Assembly (NCBI GenBank): GCA_009691805.1
Contig: SIAK01000023.1
Location: 1 to 33,456, forward strand
Direction of reading: 5' to 3'
Length of the DNA: 33,456 nt
Source of the DNA: Phycisphaerales bacterium
Lineage (GTDB): Bacteria; Planctomycetota; Phycisphaerae; Phycisphaerales; SM1A02
The translations under genes were made by a program, and so were the position numbers. The notes under the pieces were generated by a model, which worked only from the letters and a program-made list of their open reading frames with translations, did not search any database and was not told the origin of the DNA. The number at the start of each line of letters is the position of its first letter. The first letter of the stretch is position 1. Positions 1 through 7,218 of this stretch are shown here, piece after piece.

Positions 1-1
1 C

Positions 2-166
2 GATGATGACGCGCGAACATTCGACGTTTGTCTGATTCCCGAAACGCTCTCCCGCACAACGATGAAGCACTGGAAAGTCGGCACCCGCGTCAATCTCGAA
101 GCGGACTACCTCGCGAAGTTGGTCGCGCGAATAGTGGCTCGATCGCGAACTGCAAGCGGCGCTTAG
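2..166 (+). CDS. ribE: Riboflavin synthase alpha chain, C-terminal fragment (cut by window edge)
   Basis: Only the last 54 codons are present, so there is no start codon in the window. The reading frame from base 2 gives FDVCLIPETLSRTT, then VGTRVNLEADYLAK and a stop at 164-166. This matches the end of the second lumazine-binding repeat of riboflavin synthase, whose family pattern is 'LIPhTL..TT......G..VNLE.D.lakyv'. The enzyme dismutates two 6,7-dimethyl-8-ribityllumazine molecules into riboflavin in the cytoplasm. The stop codon overlaps the stop of the convergent dehydratase gene (TAG at 164-166 against TAA of the other strand at 163-165). The call rests on a short fragment, but the motif order is distinctive. 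Confidence 0.82.
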   Translation, partial: DDDARTFDVCLIPETLSRTTMKHWKVGTRVNLEADYLAKLVARIVARSRTASGA

Positions 167-468
167 CTGATTCGATCCGCATCGCTTGCGAAGGCGAAAT
201 CTTTCTCGCTGATGCCGCCGGCGTCGTGCGTGGAGAGCGAGAGGGTGACGCGATTCCAGCGGACGAGCATGTCGGGGTGGTGTTGCACTTCTTCGGCGCG
301 TGCGCTGATGGCGTTCACGAATCGCATGGATGCGAGGAAGTCTGCGAAGACGTAGGTTCGCTGCAATTGATCGCCTGAATGCGACCACTCGGGGAGTGCT
401 TGGAGTCTTCGCTCGATCTCAGCGTCCTCAAGCCGGTTGGGCTTTGAACTGCTTTGTGCGTGAGCCAT
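163..468 (-). CDS. phhB: 4a-hydroxytetrahydrobiopterin (pterin-4a-carbinolamine) dehydratase
   Basis: A 101-aa protein, the usual length for the PCD/DCoH family. It dehydrates 4a-hydroxytetrahydropterin so that the cofactor of aromatic amino-acid hydroxylases can be recycled; some bacterial homologues have other, poorly known pterin or molybdopterin roles. The family signature is visible: EEVQHHPDM with His63, His64 and Pro65, then RWNRVTLSLSTHDAGG with the second conserved His at 81, and the terminal KDFAFASDAD. The frame is open for another 49 codons upstream, but that stretch does not resemble the family, so the ATG at 468 is chosen. A TAGGAT box ends 8 nt before this ATG. It could be a promoter -10 of a leaderless message, or its AGGA could act as a distant ribosome site. 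No aromatic amino-acid hydroxylase is in the window, so the physiological partner is unknown. Confidence 0.87.
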   Translation of the reverse strand: MAHAQSSSKPNRLEDAEIERRLQALPEWSHSGDQLQRTYVFADFLASMRFVNAISARAEEVQHHPDMLVRWNRVTLSLSTHDAGGISEKDFAFASDADRIS

Positions 469-476
469 AGAGCTGC

Positions 477-486
477 ATCCTACGCT
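477..486. promoter_or_regulatory. Overlapping divergent -10-like boxes
   Basis: The minus-strand box TAGGAT (477-482) lies 8 nt before the dehydratase ATG. The plus-strand box TACGCT (481-486) lies about 90 nt before the DUF192 lipoprotein start. The two share two bases, so the divergent promoters would be mutually exclusive. No convincing -35 hexamer is seen for either. Confidence 0.35.
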
Positions 487-574
487 CTTGCGGTCGGGGT
501 TGGTGATGCTTGCCCGTGACGGATACGCTGCGCCGCACGAAATGCCCATCACTTCGAATCCAAGGAATGCATCG

Positions 575-1096
575 ATGTCCCAAGTTCTGCGTGTGTTAGG
601 AGTTCTTTTTCTCATGCTCAGCGCATCGCTCTTGTCGGCGTGCTCGCCTCCGTCCTCTGACGCTGCTTCTTCAATGGCGATTGAAGACGTCGTGCTTGGC
701 GGTGAGACGTTTCACCTGAAGGTTGCTGGAACAGATGCATTACGGCAGAAGGGGCTCGGTGGGGTCGCGGCGCTCGCCGCTGACGAAGGCATGATCTTTA
801 TCTTTCCCGATGCAGCGCCGCGCAGTTTCTGGATGTTGGGCTGCGTCATCGATCTCGATATCGCCTACGTCAGTCCGCTTGGCCGCGTCGTCAGCGTCTA
901 CACGATGCCGAAGGAACCTCTCCAAGCAGCGGATGAATCTGCCGATGCGTATGCCGCACGCCTCACGCGTTATCCGAGCCTTTCGCCCGCGCGTTATGTG
1001 ATCGAGGTTGCGCCGGGAACATTCGCCCGCCTCGGCATCAAGACTGGTTCGATGTTGGAATTGGATCGAGAGCACCTCAAGACGCTCGCGCATTGA
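575..1096 (+). CDS. DUF192 family lipoprotein
   Basis: A 173-aa predicted lipoprotein. The N-terminus is a hydrophobic signal peptide ending in LLSAC, with the lipidated Cys at residue 23. The start at 575 is chosen because AAGGA (562-566) lies 8 nt upstream and this ATG gives a clean signal peptide; the longer frame from a TTG at 488 adds a non-secretory leader. The mature part matches DUF192: an early 'KVAGTDALRQKGL' segment, GMIFIFPDAAPRSFWML, then 'DLDIAYVSPLGRVVSV' and the closing 'RYVIEVAPGTFARLGIKTG'. DUF192 is a small beta-barrel-like fold of unknown biochemical function, often exported. It sits alone between the divergent dehydratase gene and the phosphatase gene 142 nt downstream. 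Confidence 0.85.
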   Translation: MSQVLRVLGVLFLMLSASLLSACSPPSSDAASSMAIEDVVLGGETFHLKVAGTDALRQKGLGGVAALAADEGMIFIFPDAAPRSFWMLGCVIDLDIAYVSPLGRVVSVYTMPKEPLQAADESADAYAARLTRYPSLSPARYVIEVAPGTFARLGIKTGSMLELDREHLKTLAH

Positions 1097-1227
1097 GCCG
1101 ATCTTCACGCTTGGAAGCTTCCTGATCTGCGGGCGATGTTCTCAGCATCGTTGCGTTGTCATGAATGCAACGCGAACGCAGTCGTCCACTGTTTCGCGCG
1201 TGTGTGAGGAGTGTCGATTTTGTGTGC

Positions 1228-1233
1228 AGGAGG
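1228..1233 (+). promoter_or_regulatory. Strong Shine-Dalgarno site (AGGAGG)
   Basis: A perfect AGGAGG 5 nt before the ATG at 1239. It fixes the start of the phosphatase gene and argues against the upstream in-frame ATG at 1161, which has no such site. Confidence 0.75.
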
Positions 1234-1238
1234 ATTGC

Positions 1239-2486
1239 ATGGCGCTCGTGCGCAGTCCCATCTCAATGGCTCGCGGTGGATCCGTGGCTGTCATTTCGGC
1301 GAGTGAGTGTCTTTCACAATCGCTCGCGCTTCGGAGCGCGCTTGACCTTGCATTCGGGGCAAACGTTTCACTCGACACTCCGACAATTGCGCATCTGGCA
1401 TTGAGTGGATGCACGAATGCTTCGTTGCGATGTGATGTGATTGTGCTTGTCGCAGATGCAACGCCACTTGCGGCGCTTGATCTTGTGCTCTCGGCGATTG
1501 ATCCCAGCGCTGCGCCTGAAGTCATTCTCGTCACGCGCGCAACGGCCGACGCGCGATCGCAGCGTGATGCGCTTGTCTTGTCGCCCGATGAAAATTCCTA
1601 CGTGCTCGTGGGCATGATTCGCGGCATTCTTCGATGTGCAGCAGCGCGTCGCGTAGTTGCGCAAGAACTTGCGCTCGTGACGAAGGTGCTCGGCAGTCTT
1701 CGTGAAGAACTCGAGGCGCGCGAAGAAGAGATCCAAATGGCGGCGATGGTGCAACGAGATTTTCTTCCGCTTCATCGAGATTTAGAGCACGGTTTTCAGG
1801 TCGCAACGCTCTTTCGTCCACTCGCGGGTGTGAGCGGCGATGTCTTCAATATCAAGCCGCTCGATGACACTGCGGTGTCGATCTTTATCGCTGACGCAGT
1901 TGGTCACGGTGTTCCTGCGGCATTGCTTGGCATGGCTGTCTCGCGTTCCGTCGAGCTCGTGGAACGACAGGGCAATGCGCAGCGCATTCTTGGCCCTGCG
2001 GAAACGCTGGATCGACTCAATCGCAATCTCATCGAACATCAACGATCGACGACGCGCTTCGCGACAGCAGTTGCGGCGCTGCTGGAATTCGACACCCGCA
2101 CCCTGCGAATCGCGAGTGCTGGTCATCCGCCGTGCTTCCTCATGCGTGCAGGTGAAATGCCACGCTCGCTCGAAATGCCGGGCGGACTTCTGGGCGTGTT
2201 TCCTGATGAAGAATATCTTGAAGCGACAGTGGTGCTCGAAGAAGGTGACGCAGTCGTGTTCTACTCCGATGGCGTGGAGCAAGCGCTCTACGCAAGCGAT
2301 GGACCTGGTCATCCGCGCGCATTCGCAGCCGCGAGCGGCGCATCAAGCGCGGACGAAGTGATCGAACGACTCGCTGCCGAACTCGACACGCATGCGGGAT
2401 CACTGCATCCTGAAGATGACGTCACGTTGTTGGTTCTGTTCGCTGGTCCTCGCAGCGATGCAGGCCAAAAACGCGCAGCAGCGTAG
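1239..2486 (+). CDS. SpoIIE/RsbU-type PP2C serine phosphatase
   Basis: A 415-aa cytoplasmic protein. Residues 1-130 form an alpha/beta region with receiver-like hydrophobic strands (VAVISA, CDVIVLVAD, PEVILVTRA) but no clear phospho-acceptor pattern. A short helical, probably coiled-coil linker rich in Glu and Arg follows (about 135-165). The PP2C domain runs from about 167 to the end: 'AAMVQRDFLP' is the usual opening of RsbU-like domains, SGDVF near 198 and ADAVGHGVPAALL near 218 carry metal-binding aspartates, and HPEDDVTLLVL near 390 closes the site. Such enzymes dephosphorylate anti-sigma-factor antagonists in partner-switching pathways; no such partner is encoded here, so the substrate is unknown. 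The gene ends 15 bp from the end of convergent mcsB. The frame is open upstream through a Cys-rich stretch, discussed among the findings. Confidence 0.88.
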   Translation: MALVRSPISMARGGSVAVISASECLSQSLALRSALDLAFGANVSLDTPTIAHLALSGCTNASLRCDVIVLVADATPLAALDLVLSAIDPSAAPEVILVTRATADARSQRDALVLSPDENSYVLVGMIRGILRCAAARRVVAQELALVTKVLGSLREELEAREEEIQMAAMVQRDFLPLHRDLEHGFQVATLFRPLAGVSGDVFNIKPLDDTAVSIFIADAVGHGVPAALLGMAVSRSVELVERQGNAQRILGPAETLDRLNRNLIEHQRSTTRFATAVAALLEFDTRTLRIASAGHPPCFLMRAGEMPRSLEMPGGLLGVFPDEEYLEATVVLEEGDAVVFYSDGVEQALYASDGPGHPRAFAAASGASSADEVIERLAAELDTHAGSLHPEDDVTLLVLFAGPRSDAGQKRAAA

Positions 2487-2501
2487 TGAAATCTTCGCGC
2501 A

Positions 2502-3542
2502 TCACGCGAGCACGGTCCGCACATGCGTTGCTCGCGCTGCGCGATCGTCCGCTGCCAGACTGGGCGGCAGCGTGAGAATGCGCGTGAGGTGCGCAGGTTG
2601 CACTTCGAGCAGCAATCGGTTCACCGTTCCAATCTGAATCTTGTCGATGATGCCGATGGCGATGCCGAGTCGAACTCGTGAGAGGTACTTGAACGCCTCT
2701 TCAAGCGAAAGCAACCGCGCCGCGCGCAGGATGCCGAGCGCTCGGTGCGCGCGATCGGTCGCTGCAGGCGCGTCAGTCTCGAGCATGCGTTGTCGAGCGT
2801 GTCGTTCGTACTCCACTAATCGCGGCACGATTGCACCTGCGAATTCTTCGAGTAAATCTTCTTCGCTGCGACCGAGCGTGACTTGATTGGAAACTTGGAA
2901 GAGCTCGCCGAGTGCGTCGCTGCCTTCACCGTGGAGCCCGCGAACCGCGAGCTTCAACTCTTTCGCAGCGCGTCGCATCTTTTCGAGTTCATCAAGAATG
3001 CGGAGTGCGGGCAGATGGAGCATGACGCTGATGCGAATGCCCGTACCGAGATTCGTTGGGCACGCGGTGAGGTAGCCAAAGCGCGGGTGAAACGCGAAGT
3101 CAAGCGAATGCTCGAGCGAGCGATCGAGTTGCGTCATCGACTCGACCAGCGAATGAAGTCGGAAGCCGCCCGCAAACATCTGTGCGCGCACATGATCTTC
3201 TTCATTGACCATGATGCTCGCGCTTCCGTCAGCGCTGAGCGCGACGCAACGAGGATGCGTGCCTTCGGAGAAGTGCTTCGAAATCAGATTGCGTTCGAAG
3301 AGCAAGCCACGATCGGTTTCGTCACTCGATTGCAGATTGATCCAACGCGCGCCTGTTTCAAACACTCCGCCGATCTGCGCCGTTTGCACGCGATGCACAA
3401 CTTCCGACAATTGATCCGCCGACGCGCGATTCACAAACGGATAGCCGGTGATGTTGCGCGCCAATCGCACGCGACTCGAAAGCACCACGTCACCAAGCGG
3501 AGTGTCGCTGTCATAGAGCACGGTGCGATCTTCAGCTTTCAT
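2502..3542 (-). CDS. mcsB: Protein-arginine kinase McsB
   Basis: A 346-aa protein of the phosphagen-kinase fold, close to the usual ~355 aa. McsB phosphorylates arginines on damaged proteins or repressors, marking them for ClpC. Visible family blocks in order: LSSRVRLARNITGYPF (nucleotide-binding arginines), NEEDHVRAQMF, GTGIRISVMLHLPAL, GEGSDALGELFQVSNQVTLG with the SEED segment, and the C-terminal RLGIAIG and 'EVQPAHL'. It lacks the extra N-terminal domain of animal creatine and arginine kinases, as expected for McsB. Near the C-terminus the phosphoarginine-sensing RDXXRA motif known from Bacillus-type McsB reads DRAARA. The start overlaps the mcsA stop by 4 bp (ATGA), implying translational coupling and co-production with its activator. 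Confidence 0.92.
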   Translation of the reverse strand: MKAEDRTVLYDSDTPLGDVVLSSRVRLARNITGYPFVNRASADQLSEVVHRVQTAQIGGVFETGARWINLQSSDETDRGLLFERNLISKHFSEGTHPRCVALSADGSASIMVNEEDHVRAQMFAGGFRLHSLVESMTQLDRSLEHSLDFAFHPRFGYLTACPTNLGTGIRISVMLHLPALRILDELEKMRRAAKELKLAVRGLHGEGSDALGELFQVSNQVTLGRSEEDLLEEFAGAIVPRLVEYERHARQRMLETDAPAATDRAHRALGILRAARLLSLEEAFKYLSRVRLGIAIGIIDKIQIGTVNRLLLEVQPAHLTRILTLPPSLAADDRAARATHVRTVLA

Positions 3543-4093
3543 AACTGTGTGGAGGTGTCAAGAGTGGAATCAAGATCATCTGCGCCTGGCGCGCCGAGCG
3601 AGGAGAGTCGATCGCGGAGCCGAGCGGCGCGTTCGTAATCTTCACGCCCGACTGCTTCGCGAAGTTCCTTTGCGAGGCGATTGCGCACGGCAGCGCGATC
3701 GATAGACGATGCCTGTTGTGCAGGGTGTCGGCCGACGTGCACGGATGCGCCGCCTTGCGCGCGCGCGATGACACCGCTGATGAGTTCTTCGAAAATGCGA
3801 TAGCAATCCGGGCAGCCGAGCAGACCCGCCGACTGCAGATTGGAGACTGTCATGCCGCAGGATGGGCAGGTGCGAGGAGTGCGCTTCGCGGGGCGAGTGC
3901 TCGAGACATTGGCCTCATGCGCGGCATGCAAGATTTGTGAAATGTTGATCGTCGCGCCGCCTGCGGTCGGAAGCACGTAGCCCTTCTCACGCGCATGATC
4001 AGCGCAGAGATGCACTTCATGCGTCACGCCACCCTTGAGGATGGTTTCGTGCACGGAAGCGGGTTGATCGCAGTGATCACAGGGACGAGGCAT
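3539..4093 (-). CDS. mcsA: McsA-like zinc-finger activator of McsB, with UVR domain
   Basis: A 184-aa protein. The N-terminus carries a first putative zinc site, CDHC (residues 5-8) and CADH (a CXXH instead of CXXC). A second follows, CPSC and CPDC, within 'CPDCYRIFEELI'. A UVR motif near the C-terminus (REDYERAARLRDRLSSL) is the type used for contacts with Clp ATPases. In Bacillus, McsA binds metal and activates McsB arginine kinase. The start at 4093 is preferred to the upstream ATG at 4108 because GGAAGGA lies 7 nt before 4093. It is the first gene of an mcsA-mcsB operon. The region between the zinc fingers and the UVR motif (QGGASVHVGRHPAQQ) is typical of the family. Confidence 0.88.
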   Translation of the reverse strand: MPRPCDHCDQPASVHETILKGGVTHEVHLCADHAREKGYVLPTAGGATINISQILHAAHEANVSSTRPAKRTPRTCPSCGMTVSNLQSAGLLGCPDCYRIFEELISGVIARAQGGASVHVGRHPAQQASSIDRAAVRNRLAKELREAVGREDYERAARLRDRLSSLGAPGADDLDSTLDTSTQL

Positions 4094-4174
4094 TACAAAT
4101 CCTTCCATCGCGAATCAGGCTTGCATTTGGTGCGCCCTGCAAGGTCGCACGTCAAGATGCGTCATGAGAGGATG

Positions 4175-4180
4175 AGTGTA
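4175..4180 (-). promoter_or_regulatory. Putative -10 box (TACACT) of mcsA-mcsB
   Basis: On the minus strand the sequence reads GGCTACACTC. The TACACT hexamer lies about 80 nt before the mcsA ATG, in the 153-bp gap after kdsA. The same hexamer recurs before several other genes in the window. No clear TTGACA-like -35 is seen. Confidence 0.35.
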
Positions 4181-4246
4181 GCCGCACGTTGGCGCGAATC
4201 CACATTTTGGAGGAGAACTTTCGCGCGCGTCATCGCATGCAGAGTT

Positions 4247-5080
4247 TCACTCGCTGACGGCTCTGCGAATCGCCGCGAGCGATCGAAGCAAATCTCGCAT
4301 GCTGTCGAGAGGCTGAATCGTCGCGGCATCGGACGCACTTTCTGCGGGTTTTGGATGGCATTCCAAGAAAATCGCATCGATGCCCGCGGCAACAGCGGCG
4401 CGGGCGAGCAGCGGCACGCGCTCGGGTCGACCAGCCGTCGCAGTTCCGCCACCGCCAGGAAGTTGGGTTGAATGGGTTGCGTCGAAACAGATGGGAGCGC
4501 CGAGGTCGCGCATGTCACCGAGTCCAATGAAATCATTCACGAGTCGGTTGTAGCCAAAGAATGTTCCGCGTTCGGTGAGCATGGGTGCGCTGCACCCGCC
4601 CTCCGCAAGTTTCACGAGTACGTTCTGCATTTCAGAAGGCGACATGAACTGTCCCTTCTTCACATTCACCGGTCGACCGGTGGCGGCAGCAGCGATCAGC
4701 AGATCGGTCTGACGGCAGAGAAACGCGGGGATTTGCAAGAGGTCCACGACACGCGCGGCAGTCGCAGCGTGCGTGGGATCGTGAATGTCGGTCGTGATCG
4801 GCACGCCGAATTTTTCGCGTATGCGCTTGAGTTCCGCGAGGCCTTGTTCGATGCCGAGTCCGCGCTTCGAGTTGATGCTCGAACGATTGGCTTTATCGAA
4901 ACTCGCTTTGAAGACGAACGGGAATTGAAACTCCGCGCACGCTGATTGCAGCGTTGATGCGATGAGATCGTTCGTGGCGGATTGTTCAATCGCGCAGGGA
5001 CCCGCGATGACGAGCAGAGGGCGGTTCGTTCGCGCAGCAAACCACGCGAGAAGCGATTCGTGAATGGGATCGTGTGGCAT
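4247..5080 (-). CDS. kdsA: 3-deoxy-8-phosphooctulonate (KDO-8-P) synthase
   Basis: A 277-aa cytoplasmic aldolase that condenses phosphoenolpyruvate with arabinose-5-phosphate to make KDO-8-P for lipopolysaccharide core. Motifs in order: VIAGPCAIE (20s), FKASFDKANRSS, TDIHDPTHA, CRQTDLL, VNVKKGQFMSP, LTERGTFFGYNRLVNDF, and DATHSTQLPGG. The Cys at residue 29 in AGPCAIE replaces the Asn of the E. coli enzyme, which is the mark of the metal-dependent class known from Aquifex. The ATG at 5080 is chosen over a TTG two codons upstream. It lacks a Shine-Dalgarno site; a TACACT box lies 44 nt upstream. Its presence supports an LPS-type outer membrane. Confidence 0.94.
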   Translation of the reverse strand: MPHDPIHESLLAWFAARTNRPLLVIAGPCAIEQSATNDLIASTLQSACAEFQFPFVFKASFDKANRSSINSKRGLGIEQGLAELKRIREKFGVPITTDIHDPTHAATAARVVDLLQIPAFLCRQTDLLIAAAATGRPVNVKKGQFMSPSEMQNVLVKLAEGGCSAPMLTERGTFFGYNRLVNDFIGLGDMRDLGAPICFDATHSTQLPGGGGTATAGRPERVPLLARAAVAAGIDAIFLECHPKPAESASDAATIQPLDSMRDLLRSLAAIRRAVSE

Positions 5081-5363
5081 GGACAAGTTTCAGTGCAGGA
5101 GCGAAGAGATCGGCCTCGGGACGAAGTGTACGGCTTCGTGCGCACACGCCTTTTGCCTCCGGTTGCGGGGGAGTTTCAATTTTCTGCGCAAAAAGCACGC
5201 AAAGAATCCGACAAAATCGAGAGTTCCTGAGAACGCCCTATGGGGGTTCGACCGAAGAGTTTGTTGAGGATGACGTTTGCTACTGAGCGTCCGTCTCGTG
5301 TTCGTGTGTTGTCATGTGTAGCTGCCTGTGTACGTTGCGTTTTGCGACGAAGGAAGAACTCCA
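5081..5363. other. Divergent intergenic region between kdsA and the DUF1444 gene
   Basis: 283 bp without a gene. On the minus strand TACACT (5125-5130) is a possible kdsA -10. Around 5223-5249 lie two overlapping inverted repeats: GTTC-N4-GAAC (5223-5234) and GAACGCCC..GGGGGTTC (5231-5249, one mismatch). These could be an operator or a small hairpin. Near 5350, AAGGAAGAA is the ribosome site of the downstream gene. Confidence 0.4.
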
Positions 5364-6152
5364 ATGTCCTCGATGCCGATTGACCCACATGCCTTCAGCG
5401 ATGCAGTGATCGAACTCCTTCGCGACGCGTATCCAGACCGCGCCGCGCAGTTGACGGGTCCACTGCATCTGTTGCTTGATGGTCGCCACTTGGGACTTGA
5501 GAATCTCTATCGCATGGTGCTGCGCGATCCGCCTCATGGCGGTGAAATCGTGCGGGGGTACCTTGAGCGCTTGATGGAAGGCGATCAACTTTCCGGCGCG
5601 CCGTTACCGCTCGCCGTTGCGCGCGCGCGCATCATGCCGCGCATTCAGCCGATTTCCATTTTCGAACACCTTGATCCTGAACAGGTCGCGCACGTTCCGT
5701 TTGTAAACGGCACCGTGATTGTGTTCGTCATCGATCTTCCGCAGTTGACCGTGTCGATCACGACCGAACAGATGATTCGCTGGGGCATGCAGCCTGAGGA
5801 TCTCGAATTGATCGCGCGAGAAAATCTCGCGAAGTACACGCCTGAACTTGAAATCAAGATCCTCGATAACGCTGCAGGTGGCCGCGCGGCAATCGTGAGT
5901 CAACAGGATGGATATGACGCTGCACGATTGCTGCTCGGACGACTGCATGGTCGTTTGAAGCGAGAATTGCACGGAGATTTCTGGGTCGCGACGCCCTCGC
6001 GCGATACGTTCCTTGCGATCAGCCAGGGACCTGAACCATTCTTGGATCGATTGCGCGAACGAGTGCATGAAGACTTTCGCAGGCTGCCGTACCCGATCAC
6101 GAAGGATCTCTTCTTCGTGACGCGTGATGGTGTCGCGGGCACTGCCGCCTAA
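5364..6152 (+). CDS. DUF1444 (YtpQ-like) family protein
   Basis: A 262-aa soluble protein. Family-like segments are the central 'PFVNGTVIVFVIDLPQLTVSIT' area, followed by 'LIARENLAKYTPELEIKI' and a late 'DLFFVTRDGVAG'. These match the layout of DUF1444/YtpQ proteins, whose biochemical function is not established. There is no signal peptide or membrane segment. The start at 5364 is chosen because AAGGAAG lies about 8 nt upstream; the longer frame from 5328 has no ribosome site. The gene stands alone after a divergent promoter region and is followed 44 nt later by the amidotransferase gene, which appears to have its own -10 box. Family membership is moderately certain and the function is unknown. 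Confidence 0.7.
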   Translation: MSSMPIDPHAFSDAVIELLRDAYPDRAAQLTGPLHLLLDGRHLGLENLYRMVLRDPPHGGEIVRGYLERLMEGDQLSGAPLPLAVARARIMPRIQPISIFEHLDPEQVAHVPFVNGTVIVFVIDLPQLTVSITTEQMIRWGMQPEDLELIARENLAKYTPELEIKILDNAAGGRAAIVSQQDGYDAARLLLGRLHGRLKRELHGDFWVATPSRDTFLAISQGPEPFLDRLRERVHEDFRRLPYPITKDLFFVTRDGVAGTAA

Positions 6153-6183
6153 CTGCGCTCTCAGCGCGTCGAAGAATTCCGCA

Positions 6184-6189
6184 TACGAT
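6184..6189 (+). promoter_or_regulatory. TANNNT box before trpG/pabA start
   Basis: TACGAT ends 7 nt before the GTG start at 6197 and there is no Shine-Dalgarno site between. Transcription starting 7 nt after the box would begin at the start codon, that is, a leaderless message. Confidence 0.4.
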
Positions 6190-6196
6190 CCGCTTC

Positions 6197-6802
6197 GTGG
6201 TGCTGCTCATTGACAACTACGATTCGTTCACGTTCAACCTCGTACAGAGGTTTGGCGAAATCGATCCGTCGATTGAAGTGCGCGTCGTGCGCAACGATCG
6301 CATCACGGTCGATGAAGCGGAAGCGCTCAATCCCGAGTATCTCGTGATCTCGCCTGGTCCTTGCACACCGAAGGAAGCAGGAGTTTCCGCTGCGCTCATC
6401 CGTCATTTCAAAGGCAGGATTCCGATTCTCGGTGTCTGCCTTGGGCATCAGACGATCGGTGATTGCCATGGCATGCTCGTGCGTCGCAACGACATTCCCG
6501 TGCATGGAAAGACGAGCAAGCTTGAACATGATGGCAAGGGAATCTTTGCGGGTCTCTCGCAGCCATTCATTGCCACGCGCTACCACTCGCTGGTGGTGGA
6601 TCGCGATACCGTGGGTGATGAGTTTGAAATCAGCGCGTGGACGGAGCGCGGCGAAATCATGGCGCTGCGGTGGAAGGCGCCGAGTGGATCTGCTCCGATG
6701 GACGGCGTGCAGTTTCATCCCGAGAGTTTCTTGACGCTTGAAGGTCCGAAGTTGATGGAGAATTTCCTTCGATCTCGAGTTCGCTACACTTCGACGCTAT
6801 GA
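6197..6802 (+). CDS. trpG: Class I glutamine amidotransferase, TrpG/PabA (anthranilate or aminodeoxychorismate synthase component II)
   Basis: A 201-aa glutaminase subunit. It opens with LLIDNYDSFTFNLVQ, the hallmark of TrpG/PabA, then has ISPGPCTPKEAG. The nucleophile elbow is GVCLGHQ with Cys81, and the catalytic His174 and Glu176 are in QFHPES. It supplies ammonia to a chorismate-using component I for tryptophan or folate synthesis. No component I or other trp gene is nearby, so TrpG and PabA cannot be told apart; one protein may serve both. The start is GTG at 6197; a second GTG follows directly at 6200. The end overlaps the next gene by 4 bp (ATGA), which suggests coupling, although that gene also has its own TACACT box. 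Confidence 0.92.
   Translation: MVLLIDNYDSFTFNLVQRFGEIDPSIEVRVVRNDRITVDEAEALNPEYLVISPGPCTPKEAGVSAALIRHFKGRIPILGVCLGHQTIGDCHGMLVRRNDIPVHGKTSKLEHDGKGIFAGLSQPFIATRYHSLVVDRDTVGDEFEISAWTERGEIMALRWKAPSGSAPMDGVQFHPESFLTLEGPKLMENFLRSRVRYTSTL
6785..6790 (+). promoter_or_regulatory. TACACT box before the 6799 start
   Basis: TACACT inside the end of trpG ends 8 nt before the ATG at 6799, with no Shine-Dalgarno site between. It may drive a separate leaderless message. Confidence 0.4.
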
Positions 6803-7218
6803 CCGTACAGAGTCCTCGCTTTCCCACGATTTGCCGCGCAACATTGCTTCGCGCGGCAGATGGTCGTGTGGTGATTCGTCCGCTTTCGACTGAGTATGAA
6901 ATCTCGTTTGAGCTGCCGAAATCGGTTGCATGCCCTGTCGAAGCTGGCCATCGCATCGAAGGCAGCATTCATGCGCGCGCTCAGAAGATGCACCTTGCGC
7001 AGGCTGGTGGCGAGTTCATCGAGCCGCTCGTGGGAAGTCCTCGCATTGTGCAGGGCAAGATCCGACAGATCGACGTTGCTGCGAATGCGCTACTCATCGA
7101 AGCGATCATCCCGATGTGGATGACTCTCGCTGAAGGGCAGAGCGCAAGTTCGATGGCGCTCGGCACACTCGTGAATTTCTACGTCGAACCAGGCGCAATC
7201 TTCCAACCCAAGGCGTGA
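6799..7218 (+). CDS. Small protein of unknown function coupled to trpG
   Basis: A 139-aa soluble protein that I do not recognise. The composition is ordinary and the hydrophobic pattern suggests a mostly beta fold: 'GRVVIRPLSTEYEISFELP', 'HRIEGSIHARAQKMHLA', 'GKIRQIDVAANALLIEAIIPMW', 'GTLVNFYVEPGA'. Strong codon-level openness, the ATGA overlap with trpG and the immediate start of the next gene after its stop all support it as a real gene. It has no signal peptide, membrane segment or obvious metal or nucleotide motif. The strand pattern recalls small beta-barrel or OB-like domains, but that is only an impression from the sequence. Confidence 0.75.
   Translation: MTVQSPRFPTICRATLLRAADGRVVIRPLSTEYEISFELPKSVACPVEAGHRIEGSIHARAQKMHLAQAGGEFIEPLVGSPRIVQGKIRQIDVAANALLIEAIIPMWMTLAEGQSASSMALGTLVNFYVEPGAIFQPKA

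Noticed and set aside
1127-1238. A terminator at the palindrome GGAAGCTTCC (1112-1121) after the DUF192 gene
   Set aside because: The palindrome is short, has no loop and no T-run, and nothing else in this gap folds convincingly.
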